A DNA stretch of 64,000 nt from Paenibacillus alkalitolerans (GCF_016482785.1 NZ_JAEMXM010000014.1:1-64000), one strand, 5' to 3'; shown: positions 9,894 through 20,580, counted from the first letter of the stretch. The notes: generated by a model not told the origin, from the sequence alone. Numbers and translations: made by a program.

Positions 9894-10922
9894 ATGAGCA
9901 AACCAATCAAGATCGGATTAGTAGGCTTAGGGCGAGCCGGATGGGGAATGCACTGCGAAGAAATCAAAGGCAAAGAAGAGCAATTTCAAATTGTTGCCGC
10001 TTGTGATCCCTTGCCCGAGCGCTTGGAAATGATGAAGGAACGGTATCAATGCAAAACCTACTCTACCATTGAAGAACTGATCGCCGATAAAGAGGTTGAA
10101 TTGGTCGATATTACCTCACGTTCCGTTGACCATGCGAATCACGCTGCCTTAGCACTCTCTAAAGGCAAGGACGTGTTCCTGGAGAAGCCGATCAGCTTAA
10201 ATTACGAGCAAGCGTTGCAATTGAAAGAGGCTGCCGGACAATCACAAGGCACGCTGTATATTCGCCACAATCGCCGGTTCGATCCCGATTTCCTTCATGT
10301 CAAGGAAATCATTGCGAGCGGCTTATTAGGAGAGGTGTATGAAATTAAGCTGGCGCGCCATGGCTTCCAGCGCAGAGATGATTGGCAAACGATCAAAGAA
10401 TACGGCGGCGGGCAGCTGTTAAATTGGGGACCGCACATCATTGATCACGCTTTGCGCTTGATGGAAAGTCCAGTTGAATCGATCTGGAGCAATTTAAAGA
10501 GAGTGGCCGCTGCAGGCGACGCGGAGGACCATATCAAAATTGTAATGACGGGAAGCAACCAGAGGATCGTCGATTTGGAGATTAGCGGGGGAGTGGCCAT
10601 CTCTTCTCCGTTGTACTTGGTATATGGCACGAAGGGGAGCCTCTCGCTGTGTCACCATACGATCACCTTGAAATACCTGGATCCGGAACAGCCGCTAGCC
10701 CAGAAATCGGCCGACTTGGGGACCCCAGGGGCCACCTTCGGACAGCCTGAACAGCTGCCATGGATTGAGAAGGACCTGCCGGTACAACCCAAGCAGCAGT
10801 TTAACATTTGGGATGAGCTTTATCAATCGATCCGATTCGGTCATCCCTTCCCCATAACCCTGGATGAGGCTGTTGAAGTAATGAAGGTCATATCTGAAGT
10901 GAAAAGAGGGACTCCATTCTAA
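9894..10922 (+). CDS. Gfo/Idh/MocA family oxidoreductase
   Basis: This 342-residue protein has an N-terminal Rossmann domain with the nucleotide-binding GLVGLGRAGWG motif (residues about 8-18), the EKPIS motif with the conserved lysine (about residue 100) and a C-terminal alpha/beta substrate domain. It would oxidise or reduce a cyclic polyol or sugar derivative using NAD(P). It is in the same direction as, and 44 bases after, the isomerase gene, and 22 bases before a second family member, so the three are probably co-transcribed. Confidence 0.85.
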   Translation: MSKPIKIGLVGLGRAGWGMHCEEIKGKEEQFQIVAACDPLPERLEMMKERYQCKTYSTIEELIADKEVELVDITSRSVDHANHAALALSKGKDVFLEKPISLNYEQALQLKEAAGQSQGTLYIRHNRRFDPDFLHVKEIIASGLLGEVYEIKLARHGFQRRDDWQTIKEYGGGQLLNWGPHIIDHALRLMESPVESIWSNLKRVAAAGDAEDHIKIVMTGSNQRIVDLEISGGVAISSPLYLVYGTKGSLSLCHHTITLKYLDPEQPLAQKSADLGTPGATFGQPEQLPWIEKDLPVQPKQQFNIWDELYQSIRFGHPFPITLDEAVEVMKVISEVKRGTPF

Positions 10923-10944
10923 ACCTTCGCTGGAGGTTAAGGTT

Positions 10945-12063
10945 ATGAAATTAACTCCAATTAATGCACAAATGAGCCTCAAAAAGTACAAGCTTGGCGT
11001 GATCGGCCTTGGTGAAGGTCGCAGTATTATCTCGGCGGCACTTGAAAGCGACCGTTGGGAGTTGGTGAATGTTTGCGATCTTAATGAAGACCTGTGTAAG
11101 GAGCGCGCCAGGGAATTCGGACTGACACGCTATACGCTTAAATACGATGATTTATTGAATGATCCGGAAATTGAAGTCATTTCCATTTATACGCCCGATC
11201 AGCTGCACGGCTTGCATATCCGCCAGGCATTGGAAGCCGGCAAGCACGTTATTGTCACAAAGCCGCTGCTTACGTCGTTGGCTGAAGCCCACGATCTGCT
11301 CGATGCGTTGAAACAAGCGCCCGGCAAACATATTTTCGTCGGTCAAAGCTCGCGCTTTTTCGAACCGATGATCCATCAGCGCAACGACTTTCTCAGTGGA
11401 AAACACGGTGAAGTCGATACTGTGGAAACGTACTACATCTCCGACTCCCGCTGGTTTTTAGAAAAAGACTGGAGCAGACAGAAAGGCTTCAGCTGGATGT
11501 ACAATTTCATGATCCACGCTGTCGACCTGGCCAAATGGTATCTGCCAGGCATCGAAGAAGTTTTCGCTTACGGACACTCCAGTGCCACAAACAAAGAATA
11601 CGGTTTGAAGGTACCGGATACCATGAGATGTCTGATGAAGGATGCGGAAGGACGAATTGCGACCGTTGCGGGCTCGTATACAAAACCGGCCTTGAGACAG
11701 ATTGATCCCGGCATCAGCTGTACGCTCAGGGGCACACTCGGTACGACCCGCTCCGTCTACTCGCATTTGAAATACTATACAAAATTCACAGGCGAAAAGA
11801 TGGCCACTCACAGCTATGAAGAAAAGGAACCGTATTATTTCCGTTTTGAAGGGAAAAGCCATCACGCCGGCGAATACCAAAATTACATTGAATACTTTGC
11901 AAAGTGTCTGGACAAAGGCGAAACACCAAAGCCTGACTTGCATGAAGGGCTTCATACGATCGCGATTATGGAAGCGATCGAAAAAAGCATTGATTCCGGT
12001 CAGCCGGTTCAGGTAAACGATATTTTGAAAGAACATTCGCTTAATCTGCAAAGATTGCAATGA
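10945..12063 (+). CDS. Gfo/Idh/MocA family oxidoreductase (second)
   Basis: This 372-residue dehydrogenase has the Rossmann motif GVIGLGEGRS (residues about 15-24), the conserved lysine in VTKPLLTS (about 110), and a C-terminal domain with the HAVDLAKWYLPG helix that carries the active-site histidine/aspartate. It differs clearly from the preceding paralogue, so the pair probably acts on successive intermediates, for example a keto-sugar and its epimer. GGAGG precedes the ATG at 10945. The next gene in the pathway, a zinc alcohol dehydrogenase, survives only as a fragment. Confidence 0.85.
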   Translation: MKLTPINAQMSLKKYKLGVIGLGEGRSIISAALESDRWELVNVCDLNEDLCKERAREFGLTRYTLKYDDLLNDPEIEVISIYTPDQLHGLHIRQALEAGKHVIVTKPLLTSLAEAHDLLDALKQAPGKHIFVGQSSRFFEPMIHQRNDFLSGKHGEVDTVETYYISDSRWFLEKDWSRQKGFSWMYNFMIHAVDLAKWYLPGIEEVFAYGHSSATNKEYGLKVPDTMRCLMKDAEGRIATVAGSYTKPALRQIDPGISCTLRGTLGTTRSVYSHLKYYTKFTGEKMATHSYEEKEPYYFRFEGKSHHAGEYQNYIEYFAKCLDKGETPKPDLHEGLHTIAIMEAIEKSIDSGQPVQVNDILKEHSLNLQRLQ

Positions 12064-12090
12064 AAATCAACGGACGAAGGGCTTTTTGTC

Positions 12091-13029
12091 TTCGGTTTTT
12101 CTCAATCATTTATCTCCGATCCCGATTTCCATAAGAAAGAATTGACGCTCATGGGAAGCCGCAATGCAACGCGCGAAGATTTTGATTATGTTTTGGACGC
12201 ATTACGCTCAGGCACGCTGGATATGGGAAGTTATATAACCCACCGCTGCGGTTTCGATCAGATGATCGGCCAATTTGACAGCTGGCTTCGGCCCACCGAA
12301 CTCGTGAAAAAAGTGAAAGCCGGCGATTCCACAGCAGCTGCGATCGCTTCTTATCTTAAAGCGGATGTTAGGGTTGCAGCCTTATCAGGAGACTGGTCGA
12401 AGATTTTTCCCGAAATGGCCGGCGATACAACGACCGGTGAAGGTGCTTATTACCGCAATCAGATTGAGAAGTTGATTCAGCTGGGAGTTATGAGCAAGGA
12501 TCCTCTCGGAAACTTTAATCCGGATGAGGAGATGACCGTTGGCGAATTCATTCGATGTATTTCCAAGCTGATGAATTTGGAAAAATCGACATTCGCCGGC
12601 TACCCGGACGGGAAGCTTACTCGGGAAATAATGGGCGCTATTCTGGATGACGCGTATCATGCGAAGTTCTCTAGTAAGCCGAAGTACATGACCGATTATA
12701 ACGGAACAGCCGTGGTACCCGATGACCCGAATTATGATCCGTATATGGACCCGGGTTCCAGAGGCGCGATGTACTATCCTCTTGTTTCCTGGCAGCAGTT
12801 AATGGATACCGCGCAAATCGCACCCCACTTGGCTTCTAAAGTTAAGGAAGCCTATGAATTGGGCCTGATCCGTTCCGAGAAAGGAATTGCCAGGGGACAA
12901 ATGGTTAACGGCACAGAGCTTGAACCGAAAGTGGCAGTAACCCGAGAGAAAGCTGCTAAAGCCCTGTACTTCATGTGGGTTCTCCAGCAGGCTGTAAATG
13001 TTGAGAACGATGTTTCTTATCTAAAATAG
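12091..13029 (+). pseudogene. Chimera: alcohol dehydrogenase tail fused in frame to SLH-protein tail
   Basis: Codons from about 12091 to 12310 resemble the last 70 residues of a zinc-dependent medium-chain dehydrogenase of the sugar-alcohol/sugar-acid type (stretches FHKKELTLMGSRNATREDF and MIGQFDSWLRP). The frame then continues without a stop into about 235 residues resembling the C-terminal S-layer-homology region of a secreted protein (FPEMAG, YYRNQIEKLIQLGVM, NFNPDEEMTVGEFIRCISKL, then AVTREKAAKALYFMW). Cofactor-binding and zinc-binding parts are missing, there is no signal peptide, and the first plausible start, a TTG at 12142, has no convincing ribosome site. This looks like a deletion that joined the 3' ends of two unrelated genes. 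It is unlikely to be functional. Confidence 0.7.
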
Positions 13030-13075
13030 GTAAGTTACCGCCGGAAACCGGCTAATCTTAAATAAAATGAAAAAG

Positions 13076-13098
13076 AAGCCAGGGAGCATCCCTGGCTT
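13076..13098 (+). terminator. Intrinsic terminator after chimeric frame
   Basis: AAGCCAGGGA (13076-13085) pairs perfectly with TCCCTGGCTT (13089-13098) over a three-base loop, followed by TCTATT. It was probably the terminator of the lost SLH-protein gene. Confidence 0.75.
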
Positions 13099-13120
13099 TC
13101 TATTATGGCTCTGTGAATTT

Positions 13121-13240
13121 ATGAAAATGACCGATCTATGGATGTTGTATGAGGCAGACAAGCGCATTCTGGGTTTTAGTCCGCATACTTTGAAAGCATA
13201 TTCACTTCAATATTTAAAAGGCCGCGTTCAGAGGTGTTGA
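13121..13240 (+). pseudogene. N-terminal stub of a tyrosine recombinase/integrase
   Basis: The 39-codon frame starts MKMTDLWMLYEADKRI and contains GFSPHTLKAYSLQY, the core-binding SAM-like domain signature (S-P-H-T-L-x-A-Y) of phage-type tyrosine recombinases. It stops at 13238 after an unrelated tail, so the catalytic domain (Arg-His-Arg-Tyr) is absent. No Shine-Dalgarno is evident. It is best read as a relic of a mobile element or of a host recombinase gene cut by the same rearrangements that shaped this locus. Confidence 0.6.
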
Positions 13241-13327
13241 ACTGTTAAGATAGATGATACAATGACAAAGTGAGACTTCAACATACATAGTGTTTTGCGT
13301 GTTGATCGTAACAGGGAGGGCATTATT

Positions 13328-15142
13328 TTGACAGTACGTAATTGCAGATATTCAGGTTATCTTTTGGTGCATTTTATCGGAGAACAGCCCGACGGAGAAC
13401 AAGTCTATTTCTCCTACAGTGAAGACGGCTTGCATTGGAAAGACTTGAATGGGGGCTTGCCGGTTTTGCGTTCCGAACTGGGGGAAAAGGGCGTTAGGGA
13501 TCCGTTTCTAGTGCGCTCGCCCAAGGAGGACAAGTTTTATCTGATTGCCACGGATCTCCGCATTGCCAACGGAAAGGGCTGGGACGCCGCAGTGAATGCC
13601 GGAAGCCGCGACATTATCGTATGGGAATCCGTCGACTTGGTGAATTGGTCTTCACCTTGGGCGGTCACGGTTGGCGTACCAGGGGCAGGCTGCGTCTGGG
13701 CACCGGAAGCGATTTATGACGAGGCCGCGGACGATTTCTTGGTGTTTTGGGCATCGGCAACGCAGGAGCCGCAGGAACAAGAGCGGAAGCAAAAAATATA
13801 CAGCGCACGTACCAAGGATTTTCGCAGCTTTACAGCGCCGGAAAAGTACATTGAACGGGAAAACCACATCATTGACACCACGATCATTGTACACAACGGT
13901 ACCTACTACCGTTATTCCAAGGATGAAACGACGAAAAATATCCGGGTCGAAAAAGGCACATCGTTGGAGAAAAACTCCTTTACCAATGTGCATGCTCCGG
14001 TTCTAGAGGAACTGTTAGGTGTGGAAGGCCCGCAAATTTACAAGCTGAACGACCGCGAGGAGTGGTGTCTCATTGTGGATCGTTTTGCGGAAGGAAAGGG
14101 CTACCTCCCCCTGCGTGCCTCCGACCTTGAAAGCGGTGAATTCCGGGTTGTGCCGGAAGGGTCGTTCGATTTAGGCAAAACCAAGAAACGCCACGGCGGG
14201 GTCCTCCCGATTACCGCAGAAGAATGCAGCCGCCTTCTGGCGGCGTTCGGCGACGGCCATCAGGTGCTGCCCGGGCAATTCGCAGACCCGGATCTTGTGA
14301 AGTTCGGCGACCGCTATTACCTTTATCCGACAACCGACGGCTTCACGGGCTGGTCGGGCACGCAATTTCATGTGTTTTCTTCGGCTGACATGCGTATTTG
14401 GAGAGACGAAGGCGTGATTTTGGATCTTGCGACGGAAGACGTCCCTTGGGCTGTCGGCAGTGCATGGGCTCCGGCCATTGCCAGCAAAGACGGTAATTAC
14501 TACTATTATTTCTGTGGCAAAATGGAAAGCGGAGAGAGCGCCATAGGTGTTGCGATTGCCGAAACTCCGGTTGGCCCCTTTCGTGCGCAGCCGCAGCCGC
14601 TTATTACCATGGAGCAGATGAAGCGTCTAGGTATCGCCATGGGCCAGACCATTGACCCGTCCGTCTTTTTTGAGGATGACGGCACAGCTTACCTGCTGTT
14701 TGGAAATGCACACCCTGCAATCGTACAGCTTGGCGAAGATATGGTAACCGTAATTGAGGATACGATGAAGAATCTTGTCGGCCTGGACGACTTCCGGGAG
14801 GCGGTCACTGTTCTCAAACGCCACGGGCAGTATCACTTCACGTGGTCCTGCGACGACACCGGCAGCGAGGATTACCACGTAAACTATGGCACGGCGGAGC
14901 ATCTTTACGGACCGGTAACTTACCGTTACCCGGTTCTAGTCAAAAATAAGAAAAAGGATATGCTCGGCACCGGACATCATTCGATTCTCCGGGAGCCCGG
15001 TACCGATAAGTATTGGATTGCTTATCACCGGTTTGTCACGCCGTTGACCCAGTTTACACAAGGAAAAGGTTATCATCGTGAAGTCTGCATAGACCCGCTC
15101 ACCTTCGGCGAAGATGGGTTAATGCAGCCGGTGCAGTTGTAG
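13328..15142 (+). CDS. Two-domain GH43-type arabinofuranosidase/xylosidase
   Basis: The 604-residue protein appears to hold two five-bladed propeller domains. The first (residues about 10-300) has GVRDPF and CVWAPEA motifs. The second (about 315-600) has the clearer GH43 set: FADPD with the catalytic base at Asp320, SAWAPAI, and DPSVFFEDDGTAYLLFGN. It would release arabinose or xylose from oligosaccharides in the cytoplasm, since no signal peptide is present. The start is a TTG at 13328, seven bases after GGGAGGG; upstream in-frame codons lack a ribosome site. An intrinsic terminator follows. Confidence 0.85.
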   Translation: MTVRNCRYSGYLLVHFIGEQPDGEQVYFSYSEDGLHWKDLNGGLPVLRSELGEKGVRDPFLVRSPKEDKFYLIATDLRIANGKGWDAAVNAGSRDIIVWESVDLVNWSSPWAVTVGVPGAGCVWAPEAIYDEAADDFLVFWASATQEPQEQERKQKIYSARTKDFRSFTAPEKYIERENHIIDTTIIVHNGTYYRYSKDETTKNIRVEKGTSLEKNSFTNVHAPVLEELLGVEGPQIYKLNDREEWCLIVDRFAEGKGYLPLRASDLESGEFRVVPEGSFDLGKTKKRHGGVLPITAEECSRLLAAFGDGHQVLPGQFADPDLVKFGDRYYLYPTTDGFTGWSGTQFHVFSSADMRIWRDEGVILDLATEDVPWAVGSAWAPAIASKDGNYYYYFCGKMESGESAIGVAIAETPVGPFRAQPQPLITMEQMKRLGIAMGQTIDPSVFFEDDGTAYLLFGNAHPAIVQLGEDMVTVIEDTMKNLVGLDDFREAVTVLKRHGQYHFTWSCDDTGSEDYHVNYGTAEHLYGPVTYRYPVLVKNKKKDMLGTGHHSILREPGTDKYWIAYHRFVTPLTQFTQGKGYHREVCIDPLTFGEDGLMQPVQL

Positions 15143-15194
15143 AGGATGCTGCATTAACGAGGCGGCGGAGCCAAGTTTTCAAAGTTCTTCAATG

Positions 15195-15230
15195 AGGCCT
15201 TGATGTATCGTCAAGGTCTTTTCTTTGTTT
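15195..15230 (+). terminator. Intrinsic terminator after GH43 gene
   Basis: AGGCCTTGA (15195-15203) pairs with TCAAGGTCT (15211-15219) with one G-U pair, followed by a T-rich stretch TTTTCTTTGTTTTTT. Confidence 0.75.
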
Positions 15231-15403
15231 TTTCCACCGAGTACCCACAGGCAGAAGGGAACTAAAAGCATCGAGTTTCCACACTAAATGTGAAAGGATA
15301 TGACGCTATGAAGGATAGGAACGAAGTTTTATCGAAGAGGGGATTTTGTGAATTTTTACCAAAAGGCCCAAACAGGGTGGGTGAACCGTTCGGGTTTTCT
15401 CCG

Positions 15404-16237
15404 TTACCGTTTTCTATAAAATAAAGGAGCGTGTCCGGTGACCTGCTTGAAGACTCTTCCGAAATGCGTCACGCTCCCGAATCCAACCCTCTTAGAGATC
15501 ATGTTGGCCTTCATGGAGGAGCTGAGAAGCAGCGTCATTGCTTCTTTGACCCGGACATTGTTCAAATACTCCACGAAGGTAAAGCCGGTTGCTTCCTTAA
15601 AGAAACGGCTTAAATAGTAGGGGCTGACGTAAAATTTCTCGGCCAACCGTTGGAGTGACAGTTCCTCCATATAATGACTGTTGATGTAACGAACCACTTC
15701 CGATATGCGCTCATGCTTGGAGCTGGGGTGTTCCGGCGTCTCGTAGCCGGTTTCCGTCATTAGCCGGCAACAATCGATTAGCAGCTGTAGCGTTAATGCC
15801 TGCGCATATGTCTCGTAGCCGGGCTTCTTATCCCGAACTTCTTGTATAATCTTGTTCGCAAGCGCGTCGATGGTCATTCGGTCGTGCGAGGAGCATTTTA
15901 CATAGACATATTCCTTCTCGAACAGAGGGTGCAGGATATCCGCGTGAGATCCATCCGAAGCGATGAAATAGCTTTCATGAATATTGACGATGAGGCGTTC
16001 ATGCGCCGGCATCTCCGTGTTGGTCGTACGGTGCAGGACATTCGGAGAAATAATGACCACGTCGCCCTCTTCAATCACCATGGTTCGGTCCTTGATGAAA
16101 AATTCCCTTTTGCCGGACATCAAATAGAAGACTTCGTAGGTTCTATGGAAATGACTGCTCGACATATGGTGACTCAGCGCCTTCCGGTGATGCACCAAGA
16201 AAGTTTCTTTGCCGTTATCGAAGTAAAGTTCTCCCAA
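15404..16237 (-). CDS. AraC family transcriptional regulator
   Basis: This regulator of about 277 residues has an N-terminal cupin sensor (HMSSSHFHRTYEVFYL) and a C-terminal AraC domain (residues about 175-275, with the LSRFFKEATGFTFVEYLN helix). I chose the TTG at 16237 because AAAGGTGGG precedes it by a few bases. The frame stays open to an ATG at 16339, but that start would lie in the promoter region of the divergent GH105 gene and has no ribosome site. Its position opposite the two GH105 genes suggests it controls uptake or cleavage of unsaturated pectin fragments. Confidence 0.82.
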   Translation of the reverse strand: MGELYFDNGKETFLVHHRKALSHHMSSSHFHRTYEVFYLMSGKREFFIKDRTMVIEEGDVVIISPNVLHRTTNTEMPAHERLIVNIHESYFIASDGSHADILHPLFEKEYVYVKCSSHDRMTIDALANKIIQEVRDKKPGYETYAQALTLQLLIDCCRLMTETGYETPEHPSSKHERISEVVRYINSHYMEELSLQRLAEKFYVSPYYLSRFFKEATGFTFVEYLNNVRVKEAMTLLLSSSMKANMISKRVGFGSVTHFGRVFKQVTGHAPLFYRKR

Positions 16238-16391
16238 TGTGCCACCCACCTTTTCCAAACGTTGCCCTTCATTATACGCAATAATCGCGGGAGTGCAAGA
16301 TGTAAGAAGAATTCGAGGAATTATGCAAAACATGTACATACTGTTGTGCTAGCATTGAGGGTAGCAAGCAATAAGGAGGAGGAATAGGAAG

Positions 16392-17519
16392 ATGAGTGCT
16401 TCGGCGAATCATGTAACGGGATCGATGAAAGACACGCGAAATCCTCTTGAGTGGGCGGAGAAGGCCTGCGAAGCATTGATGGCGAAGTTCGAACCGGAGG
16501 CGCTTCCGCCGGATCGGTTCCACTACCATCAAGGGGTTTTCTTGTCCGGGATGGAGAAATGCTGGCGTGAGACCGGCAACCGGAAATATTATGATTATCT
16601 CAAGCGGTGGGTAGACAGCCAGATTCTTGAGGACGGCAGCATCAAGAAATATAAACCGGATGAGCTGGACGATATTCAACCGGGCGTGCTTCTATTCAAT
16701 CTATATGAACAGACGGGGGACGAACGCTATAAGAAAGCCTTGTATACGCTCGTTCCTTTGTTAAAGTCGTGGAAGACCAATCCATCGGGCGGGTTCTGGC
16801 ATAAGGAGCATTATCCGAACCAAATGTGGTTGGACGGGTTGTACATGGCCGGTCCGATCGCTGTTCAGTTCGCGAAGACGTTCGGCGAAAGCGAATATTT
16901 CGACATGATGACGTTCCAAGCGCTCCTCATGGAGAAACATACGAAAGATCCCGTTACAGGCTTACTGTACCACGGTTGGGATGAAACGAAGGAAGCGAGC
17001 TGGGCGGACCCTGTGACAGGCTTGGCTCCGGAATTTTGGGGTCGTGCCATCGGTTGGTACCCGGTAGCGCTGCTCGAGATGTTCGAGCATCTGCCCGAGG
17101 ATCACAAGGACAAAGCGAAGCTGGTCGGCATCCTGCAAGATTTGCTGGTTTCATTGGTAAAGTACCAGGATGAGGCAACCGGCTTATGGTATCAGGTGGT
17201 CGACAAGGGCGACCGCCCGGACAACTGGTTGGAAAACTCCTGTACGTCCTTATACGTTCATGCGATCGCCAAGGCGGTGCGCTTCGGTTATCTGGACGCG
17301 AAGTATCTCGAGTATGCATGGAAGGGATACCAGGGCGTCATCGATACGCTTACGTTCGACGAGAACGGCAACGTGGTAATCGGCAACATCTGCATCGGCA
17401 CCGGCATCGGGGATTACGCGCATTATATCGCCCGCCCGACCAGCGAGAACGATTTGCACGGCGCCGGCGCCTTCATTCTCATGTGCGTGGAGATGCATCT
17501 TGCAGCACAACAACGATAG
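16392..17519 (+). CDS. GH105 unsaturated rhamnogalacturonyl hydrolase
   Basis: The 375-residue protein resembles the Bacillus YteR/YesR enzymes. These hydrolyse the 4,5-unsaturated galacturonyl residue left by rhamnogalacturonan lyases. The (alpha/alpha)6 barrel signatures HYHQGVFLSGMEKCW and YPNQMWLDGLYMAGP are present; the predicted catalytic Asp is Asp148 in WLDGLYM, and the second half has FWGRAIGWYPVALLEM. No signal peptide is visible, so it should be cytoplasmic. A strong AAGGAGGAGG ribosome site precedes the ATG. It is the first gene of a pair with another GH105 member and lies divergent from an AraC regulator. Confidence 0.9.
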   Translation: MSASANHVTGSMKDTRNPLEWAEKACEALMAKFEPEALPPDRFHYHQGVFLSGMEKCWRETGNRKYYDYLKRWVDSQILEDGSIKKYKPDELDDIQPGVLLFNLYEQTGDERYKKALYTLVPLLKSWKTNPSGGFWHKEHYPNQMWLDGLYMAGPIAVQFAKTFGESEYFDMMTFQALLMEKHTKDPVTGLLYHGWDETKEASWADPVTGLAPEFWGRAIGWYPVALLEMFEHLPEDHKDKAKLVGILQDLLVSLVKYQDEATGLWYQVVDKGDRPDNWLENSCTSLYVHAIAKAVRFGYLDAKYLEYAWKGYQGVIDTLTFDENGNVVIGNICIGTGIGDYAHYIARPTSENDLHGAGAFILMCVEMHLAAQQR

Positions 17520-17544
17520 TACTTTATTCACGGGGGTAGAAGAG

Positions 17545-18582
17545 ATGAAATTGCAAATCGATACCGCGGAATTAAAACAAATCATCGATCGGGTAGCGGA
17601 CTACACCCTTGGCATGGATTTGACCTGGGACTGGCCGTGCGGCGTCGCCTATTACGGCGTCAGTCGAGCGTTCGAAGCGACGGGGAACGAAAACTATTTA
17701 GAGCGCATGGCGGCGTGGTGCGACGAATACATCGAAGCGGGACTCCCGGTTTGGACGGTGAACGCTTGCGCGATGGGGCATATGCTCGTGACGCTGTATG
17801 AGCATACGAAGGAGCAGAAATACCTCGACCTCATCATGAGTAAGATCGACTATCTAGAAAAGAATGCATTGCGTTTCGGAGATCGGGTGCTGCAGCATAC
17901 GGTATCGGCCAAAAACGACTTCCCGGAGCAAGCATGGGCGGATACGCTGTTTATGGCGGCTTATTTTATGCTGCGCGTCGGCGTCATGCAAGGGAATAAA
18001 GCGCTCGTCGAAGATGCGTTGCACCAATATTTCTGGCATATCAATTATTTGCAGGACGAGGAAACCGGCATTTGGTACCACGGGTACAACAACATCAACA
18101 AGGATCACATGTCCGGCATTTATTGGGCGCGCGCGAACGCTTGGGCGGCGTACACGATGTCTCGTGCGGCAAGGGTGCTGCCGGAAGGCTATCTGTATCC
18201 TCCTATGGTGCATATATGGAGTTCATTGCGCGATCAGCTCGCGGCGCTGAAAAAGCTGCAGAAGGATGACGGCCTTTGGGGTACCGTGCTCGATTACCCG
18301 GAAGCCTACGGCGAGGTATCGGCGACGGCAGGCATCGCGGCCGCGATGATTATGCAGGGCAATCCGATGCATGCGAAGTATGTACAGAAAGCACTGGACG
18401 GTACGATCGCGAATATCGCGAGCAACGGACGGGTACTTAACGTCTCCGGCGGCACCGCTGTCATGAAAGACATCGACGGTTATCTTGGTATTGACCGGAA
18501 ATGGGCTCAAGGCTGGGGCCAAGGATTGGCGCTGGCCTTGCTGGCGGCGGCCCTCGAAAATCAAGAGAGAGTTCGCGGATAA
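17545..18582 (+). CDS. GH105/GH88-like unsaturated uronyl hydrolase (second)
   Basis: This protein of about 345 residues has the same (alpha/alpha)6 barrel plan as its upstream neighbour but is clearly diverged. Signatures include FPEQAWADTLFMAAYF, whose Asp is the predicted catalytic residue, and IYWARANAWAAYTM. Tandem GH105 paralogues usually differ in preference for the linkage or sugar attached to the unsaturated uronate. The ATG at 17545 is preferred because GGGGGT sits seven bases before it; the open frame extends back to 17500 into the end of the previous gene. The 25-base gap implies co-transcription. Confidence 0.88.
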   Translation: MKLQIDTAELKQIIDRVADYTLGMDLTWDWPCGVAYYGVSRAFEATGNENYLERMAAWCDEYIEAGLPVWTVNACAMGHMLVTLYEHTKEQKYLDLIMSKIDYLEKNALRFGDRVLQHTVSAKNDFPEQAWADTLFMAAYFMLRVGVMQGNKALVEDALHQYFWHINYLQDEETGIWYHGYNNINKDHMSGIYWARANAWAAYTMSRAARVLPEGYLYPPMVHIWSSLRDQLAALKKLQKDDGLWGTVLDYPEAYGEVSATAGIAAAMIMQGNPMHAKYVQKALDGTIANIASNGRVLNVSGGTAVMKDIDGYLGIDRKWAQGWGQGLALALLAAALENQERVRG

Positions 18583-18752
18583 GAATCGCTGCGTTGCCTT
18601 TTGGTGCGCTCGTGAATCAACTGAATGCGCAGACTATTGGCGCCGGAGAAATCATTGTATTGGTCGCACGGCGGCGGGCGGTAAAGTTAGTGCACAAGAT
18701 CCCGGGCCTCGGCGGCGTGAAACCGTTCGGTGCGCTTCATCAAAAGTTGTAA
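18583..18752 (+). other. Possible gene remnant, unrecognised
   Basis: After the second GH105 gene an in-frame stretch reads PFGALVNQLNAQTIGAGEII, then a basic ARRRAVKLVHKIPGLGGVKPF segment and ends LHQKL. After the stop, in the same frame, come MFLTAL and another stop. The composition looks coding-like but there is no start site and I do not recognise the family. The rest of the gap to 18873 is AT-rich and shows nothing further. Confidence 0.25.
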
Positions 18753-18873
18753 ATGTTCCTTACTGCTCTGTAAGTTTTGTTTCTAAATTAGCCAGATATA
18801 GATGAGGTTTTGCTGAGAAATGCGGATGCACTGGTAGATTAAAAAAGAGAATCATAAGATCTCGATAATCACA

Positions 18874-18923
18874 TGACAAAGAGAGCAGCTCGTACCCTGA
18901 CAGGAACCAGCTGCTCTTTTGTC
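18874..18923. terminator. Bidirectional terminator hairpin
   Basis: TGACAAAGAGAGCAGCT (18874-18890) faces AGCTGCTCTTTTGTCA (18908-18923) with one bulged base. A-rich and T-rich sequence on the two flanks lets it serve the GH51 gene on the minus strand and any plus-strand read-through from the GH105 pair. Confidence 0.75.
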
Positions 18924-18931
18924 ATTAACAA

Positions 18932-20443
<1,512 letters not shown>

Positions 20444-20580
20444 TTACTTCCCCTCCGTTGAATTAATGGAAATATTAATTTAAATGCGATTTTGTGTTAA
20501 AATATAATAAACATATCGTAATGAATTAATCAATATGCTAAGCGAATAATTTTTATTGCAACCAGGAGGGCTGCCCAATC

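Noticed and set aside
11458-12060. 200-codon minus-strand open frame
   Set aside because: It is entirely antisense to the second Gfo/Idh gene and has Cys/Arg/Phe-rich composition without motifs: a shadow frame.
15308-15424. 38-codon plus-strand frame with AAAGGA before its ATG
   Set aside because: It runs into the 3' end of the AraC gene on the other strand, has no recognisable family and ends in low-complexity sequence.
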